Assembly: GCA_903813345.2 (NCBI GenBank)
Contig: CAIIXF020000007.1
Coordinates: 33,944,538 to 34,008,537, forward strand
Source: Owenia fusiformis
Taxonomy: Eukaryota; Annelida; Polychaeta; Sabellida; Oweniidae
DNA: 64,000 bases
Direction: 5' to 3'
Part shown: in pieces, positions 60,401 to 64,000 of the stretch
How positions within the stretch are numbered: position 1 is the stretch's first letter
Layout: every line of letters begins with the position of its first letter
Notes under the pieces: model-generated
What the model was told of the DNA's origin: nothing
Database searches by the model: none
The model's input: the letters and a program-made list of their open reading frames with translations, nothing else
Translations under genes and position numbers: made by a program

Positions 60401-63338
60401 TTGACATATGTAGCAATGCATAGTAGTTATTATTGACCAACGCTAACAGCAAAGATTGAATGCTTTATTTGTTTATTTAGACAGAATACCTACCAATACA
60501 TAGAGAGGATGGATCATCTTTGGATCCTTACAGATCCCCTGAATCTTTGATGTGAATTCCTTTCGGTCATTCAAGTTCAGACCCAAGATGCCTTTGAAGC
60601 TTGTTGCTGTATCTTCATCTTTGAAACAAAAATATCTCCATTTTAGCAGTGATGAAAGTATTTAGGCTATTATTTGTGAGCTTAAAATGTTCATATTCTT
60701 TATTTCGCAATAACTTTTTGAATAATAAATATATTTTTAAATAATCTAGATACATTAAGGCACACTTTCACAATAATTCCTAAAATGGTATGAATAAATC
60801 TTTATCAGTTTCTGGCTGGACATGTGGTTGGTTGGGTGGGATAGGTGGGATGGGTGGATGGATCAATGGGTGAATTGGAGAGCTTCACTTAATCCCTAAT
60901 GAACTTTTTTTTTTGTCATCTTTCATACTTATTGTAAACACAAGTCATTTAGATACAATTACAAGGGGCAAAGCGCTGTAAGCATTAGATGTCCCCTTAT
61001 ATAAATAAACAATAAAGTACAATATTCATTTTAACCTGGATGTCACCTGTAAATGGTAGAATGCCTTGCAATGAAACAAAAGATAGGAGGGCTGCTGATA
61101 TCCTGGGGGGGGGGGGTAGTATGTTGAAAATTGGAAACCGGTCATAGGCAGGAAAATATTTAGATTCTGGTTGTGTTTTCAATGAGATAATTCGCAACCA
61201 GTGAAAATAGATTATCCATTTCTAATTGGGTTAATGATGGATCCCCAAAAAGAAAAAAGTGAATTTTGTCTTGCTGAGTTTTGAAATGAGTTAATAAGTC
61301 CCCATATATCCCTAAAGTATCTGTTATTAATTTATTTCTTTGTTGTTCTTTCAGAGGGCATTTGAAAAAGAAGTGGGGAAAAGTTTCAGGGGAACCACAT
61401 AAACAATTTGATGACTCAACTGAGCTCCAATTGTGGGCTTTGAGCTGGGCTTTTAAAATTAAATCTACCCTGGCTCTATTCAGATAAAGTTCTTGTTTAC
61501 GAGTTAATTTTAAACAAATTGTTGAAACAACACCAGGGAACAAATTTAATTTAAGTGTTCTTTTAAAAGATGCAATAGTTGGCAAGAGCTTTTGTTCCAA
61601 GGGAACAGATCCTGGATCATTCCATAGGTTCATCATTTTGTATATTGGAGACTTATGTGGATAGTGAATAGGGATAGTGAAATCTCTAGATTTCCTTAAC
61701 AATCTTGCTTGAGGGTTTATGAATGGCCTAAATATATCTGAGATATAAATAGGTGTTAAATCGTTCACGGCTTTGTACATAATTGTTTTAAAGTGGAGGA
61801 TCCTCCTCTCATGAACTCTAATGAACTTCATTGGGATAATAATATGAGAGGTTAAATCACCTTTCAAAGTGGCATCAACTTCATCTATGTCTCCCCATCC
61901 TCCTCTGGAGTCTGAGTCTATTATAAGCTTGAGTCCCCCATCAGCCTCCACCCAAAGCTCCAGAGCATTGTATGCCAAGGGGGTCCCTTTGGGCAGCAGA
62001 AATTTCTTGTCAGTTTTGTCCTTTATTTCAGTTCTCTCATCTAGATGCAGCTGAAGATAAACAGTCCCATGCAGTTAGAGGTGAGGTTCTGAAGCATATT
62101 TACAGAGCGGCACCCTTGGACAACTCACTACAGAGCATTTCTCACACCCCTTGATTTATTAACTATACAAGATAGACTTCAAATATTTTCAGGAATTGGT
62201 CTTGTTATGATAAGTAATAGACAAAAATCCTGGGGAGGTCATTTTATTTGTTTGAAAAAAATCTAAAAATGGTAACAAGTAATTAAGTTTCTTCCAAATT
62301 GGCAATGGGGAAGACCATAGGTTCTGGGCCGATATAAAGATGGCAGCACCAACAGAATCCAGTATTATCTTTTTCTCTCAGGTGCTCAACGAGTTGTTGA
62401 TGTAGTTTTTGAATTCCAATTTATGTCGACTTAACACTATTCCCAATGTGAAAAATATAACTAGATATAAAGAAAACATATGGATTGAAATACCTAGCAC
62501 ATAAAATCGATATGTAATGACATACTGACGGACTGACATGTCATAAAACAGCACTGTCCCGTTTTGCGAAATTGGCCATGGCAGGAATCAAATGTTTATT
62601 GATTTTGCGCAAAGCATACAATTGGTACTTACCGATTTTTAGCGAAGCCTTAAAAATAGCATACCATTCTAAAAACTTTCTAAAAATATGAAAAAATCAT
62701 TTCAGATTGTTTGTTGATGTTTGAGAATAAACGTCTAATCGAAGAGAGAAGTGAATAATTACTACTTCCGGAAATCTGCCATGGCCAATTTCGCAAACTG
62801 CAACTTTGCTGTTCTTAGGCATATTATGCCTATTTCAGTAAGTGTTTGATCAACACTACACACTTGGTATGTATATGGATTTGTCCTTTATTGAACAGTA
62901 GGACTGTTTCACAAGAACGATCGGCATATAGGGGCAATATGTGGATTTTAAAAGTACCACCTCGGCTCTTGTTGATTACCTGAAGAGAATATTTATAAAT
63001 AAACACAGATCGATTACCATGCCATCTTTATTTAAAAAGTATTCCTATCGGCCTTTGCCTATAGGGAAGACCATGGCTGACAGAGTAAAAATGTTGATCT
63101 AATCTGCATCATTTTTGTAATTATTGTAATTACATAATGTGAATTTTTTCTTATTTTACCCTTTGCCACTCCCTTTATTCATACCTTGTCAACATCGAAG
63201 TCTTCTTTTGCATCAACGTCCATGTGTGCATGCAGCTCACACTCCTGGCTTGTCTCTGCAACCCCAGTGATAACACACAGAACTTTGCGTGGATGTTCCC
63301 TCACCTGTTTCACAAACTCATGTTTCAGATCTAAATGT
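57460..63338 (-). CDS. Gasdermin (GSDME/pejvakin-like), six C-terminal exons; N-terminal exons outside window
   Basis: Minus-strand exons are 63338-63185, 62050-61861, 60618-60494, 59696-59565, 58223-58068 and 57663-57460 (stop TAA 57462-57460). All junctions are GT..AG and in phase, giving about 320 residues. The first shows the gasdermin pore-domain signature (REHPRKVLCVIT, then TSQECELHAHMDVDAK). The second continues it (PLAYNALELWVEADGG, DSRGGWGD) and then has IDEVDATLK, a consensus caspase-3 site where gasdermins have their interdomain linker. The remaining exons are a helical C-terminal domain (MLMSFFCLMEALDELEDEQI, LGMQQMDGATVV). Gasdermins are cytosolic and form membrane pores once the inhibitory C-terminal half is cut off. 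About the first 90-100 residues are not present. Introns contain a LINE end, repeat arrays and a duplicated splice acceptor. Confidence 0.78.
57631..57827 (-). repeat. 98-bp tandem duplication spanning the last gasdermin splice acceptor
   Basis: Two copies (57631-57728 and 57729-57827) start CTTCACTGTCTTTTTGGCTA and end TTGTTTCAAATGC. Each carries the intron end, acceptor AG and first codons (LACxLAKKTVK) of the last exon. In the outer copy the acceptor context changed from CCAG to CGAG. Using it would give a 23-residue tail, LACTLAKKTVK onward, then stop. Confidence 0.85.
59790..60300. repeat. TGGCGGCCATTTTG-family repeat in a gasdermin intron
   Basis: It contains AATATGGTGGCCATTT, CTGTCAACTGGTATTTGAGT, GAGTGGCCATATTTGAAATT, TCTTCTTGAGCAGAGGTC and CTCTATATCCCTACTAGACT, all shared with the array at 55730-57130. 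Confidence 0.6.
60907..61845 (-). pseudogene. LINE 3' end in a gasdermin intron, with an intact C-terminal frame
   Basis: The minus-strand frame reads VHERRILHFKTIMYKAVNDL, then LTPIYISDIFRP, RLLRKSRDFTIPIHY, a linker, and a Cys/His motif (SNCLCGSPETFPHFFFKCPL), ending at stop 61160. This is the C-terminal part of a non-LTR retrotransposon protein. The endonuclease and reverse-transcriptase cores are absent. Its 3' UTR runs to an A-tail (GATGACAAAAAAAAAAG, about 60906). It is oriented with the gene and starts about 15-45 bp after the exon at 62050-61861. Confidence 0.75.
62561..62798. mobile_element. Hairpin element in a gasdermin intron
   Basis: GTTTTGCGAAATTGGCCATG followed by GCAG (62561-62584) faces CTGCCATGGCCAATTTCGCA (62776-62795). 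The 190 bp between are unrelated AT-rich DNA. Probably a MITE; ends and target duplication are not determined. Confidence 0.65.
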
Positions 63339-64000
63339 CTGAAAATAATGAATATACATGTATAATGTAGGTTGCGTATCATATATAATACAATGGACAT
63401 ATGGTACACACTTTAAATGAACCAAGGAACTGTTGGTTAGTGGGGACAATTATATTATGCTAATTTATGTAATATACCATATGCCAGATTTTGATTTTCA
63501 TTGGTATTATTTTTTGACAAAATTAATAGCTGGATGGTGAAATAGGATTGATTTTGATGTCAAAATTTCCAAAAGTTGGCATTAGAATTGCCATTTTGTA
63601 AAGCATGGCCTAACTCTAAAAAGGAAATCAAACTAGCCCAAATCAGTCCAATCAAATACCGTACTCCTCAGTGAGGATCCAGGAACCAACAGGGGGGGGG
63701 GCCAAATTTGAGGTGAGAGAAAAAACGAAAAAAAATTTGGGCCCCTAAAACCGAAAAGTGGCCCCAAATTTTGAAAATTTGAGGCCCATTCTCTTCAAAA
63801 TTTGGCCTAAAATTAAAAAAATAAGGCCTTAAAGGCCCAATAATGACCAAAAGGCCCACTTTTTGGGGCCTTAAGGCCTTTTTTGGCCTAAAATATTTTT
63901 GGACCCAACTTTTTTTTTTCTGGGCCAACCTTAGGGGGGGGGGGCCCGGGCCCCATGGGCCCGGGCCCCCCCCCCCCCCCCCGGATCCGCCATAGCTCCT
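63339..64000. other. Intron and low-complexity window end
   Basis: From 63690 the sequence is poly-G/poly-C and GGCC-rich (GGCCCAAATTTTGAAAATTT-like words, AAGGCCTTTTTTGGCC, CCCGGGCCCCATGGGCCCGG), then GGATCCGCC. It resembles a degraded GC-rich element; long homopolymers may be assembly noise. No upstream gasdermin exon was seen here. Confidence 0.5.

Noticed and set aside
63668..63928. 86-codon minus-strand frame rich in Lys and Phe
   Set aside because: Low-complexity GGCC/AATT sequence next to long G and C runs; no protein logic.

Overview
The window is animal nuclear DNA. It is AT-rich, has short coding exons with GT..AG boundaries and kilobase introns, and is full of foldback elements, minisatellites and decayed LINEs. 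The gene content (gasdermin, SEA/EGF membrane protein, membrane collagen with chitin-binding domains, an inositol-pyrophosphate-kinase-like tail, a dibasic peptide precursor) fits a marine invertebrate, lophotrochozoan or invertebrate deuterostome. I cannot decide which. No bacterial operon, rRNA, tRNA or CRISPR array was seen.

I assembled six genes by reading exons by eye and requiring the reading phase to match across every junction. (1) + strand, 211-6951: the last three exons of a gene whose tail looks like PPIP5K (VIP1-type inositol pyrophosphate kinase). A 46-bp minisatellite in its last intron was seeded by the exon end and its splice donor. (2) - strand, 13038-10929: a complete four-exon, 164-residue NTF2/SnoaL-like (DUF4440-type) protein. 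(3) + strand, 16827-25995: eight exons of a type I membrane protein with an SEA domain, an EGF-like module, one membrane span and an acidic tail; the 5' end was not found. (4) + strand, 32854-36754: a two-exon, 105-residue secreted precursor with dibasic sites, ending in a 23-residue four-cysteine peptide (CX3C-X11-CX3C). It has a TATA box, and an almost perfect 1-kb tandem duplication ends just upstream. (5) + strand, 46733-50248: a complete five-exon, 571-residue membrane protein with signal peptide, chitin-binding domain, collagen-like region encoded by one exon, second chitin-binding domain and membrane span. (6) - strand, 63338-57460: the last six exons of a gasdermin, with a perfect DEVD motif in the linker between the pore-forming and inhibitory halves.

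The rest is mobile and repeat DNA: two foldback/MITE elements with CAGGGTG ends and TA target duplications (17466-18453, 19154-20552); a three-way-junction palindrome (34534-34786); a 4.2-kb inverted repeat with a dead LINE in its loop (40001-44260); a 1.44-kb element with arrays of GGGCGT motifs in its inverted ends (44276-45714); a Mutator-like 915-bp element with a 10-bp target duplication (52113-53027); and a LINE 3' end directly behind the gasdermin linker exon (60907-61845). Several exon edges have been copied into repeats, so splice-site duplication recurs here.

The most interesting items are the gasdermin DEVD linker with its readable LINE extension, the four-cysteine peptide gene with its duplicated upstream region, and the membrane collagen/chitin-binding protein. 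All family calls were made from memory of motifs, without database searches.
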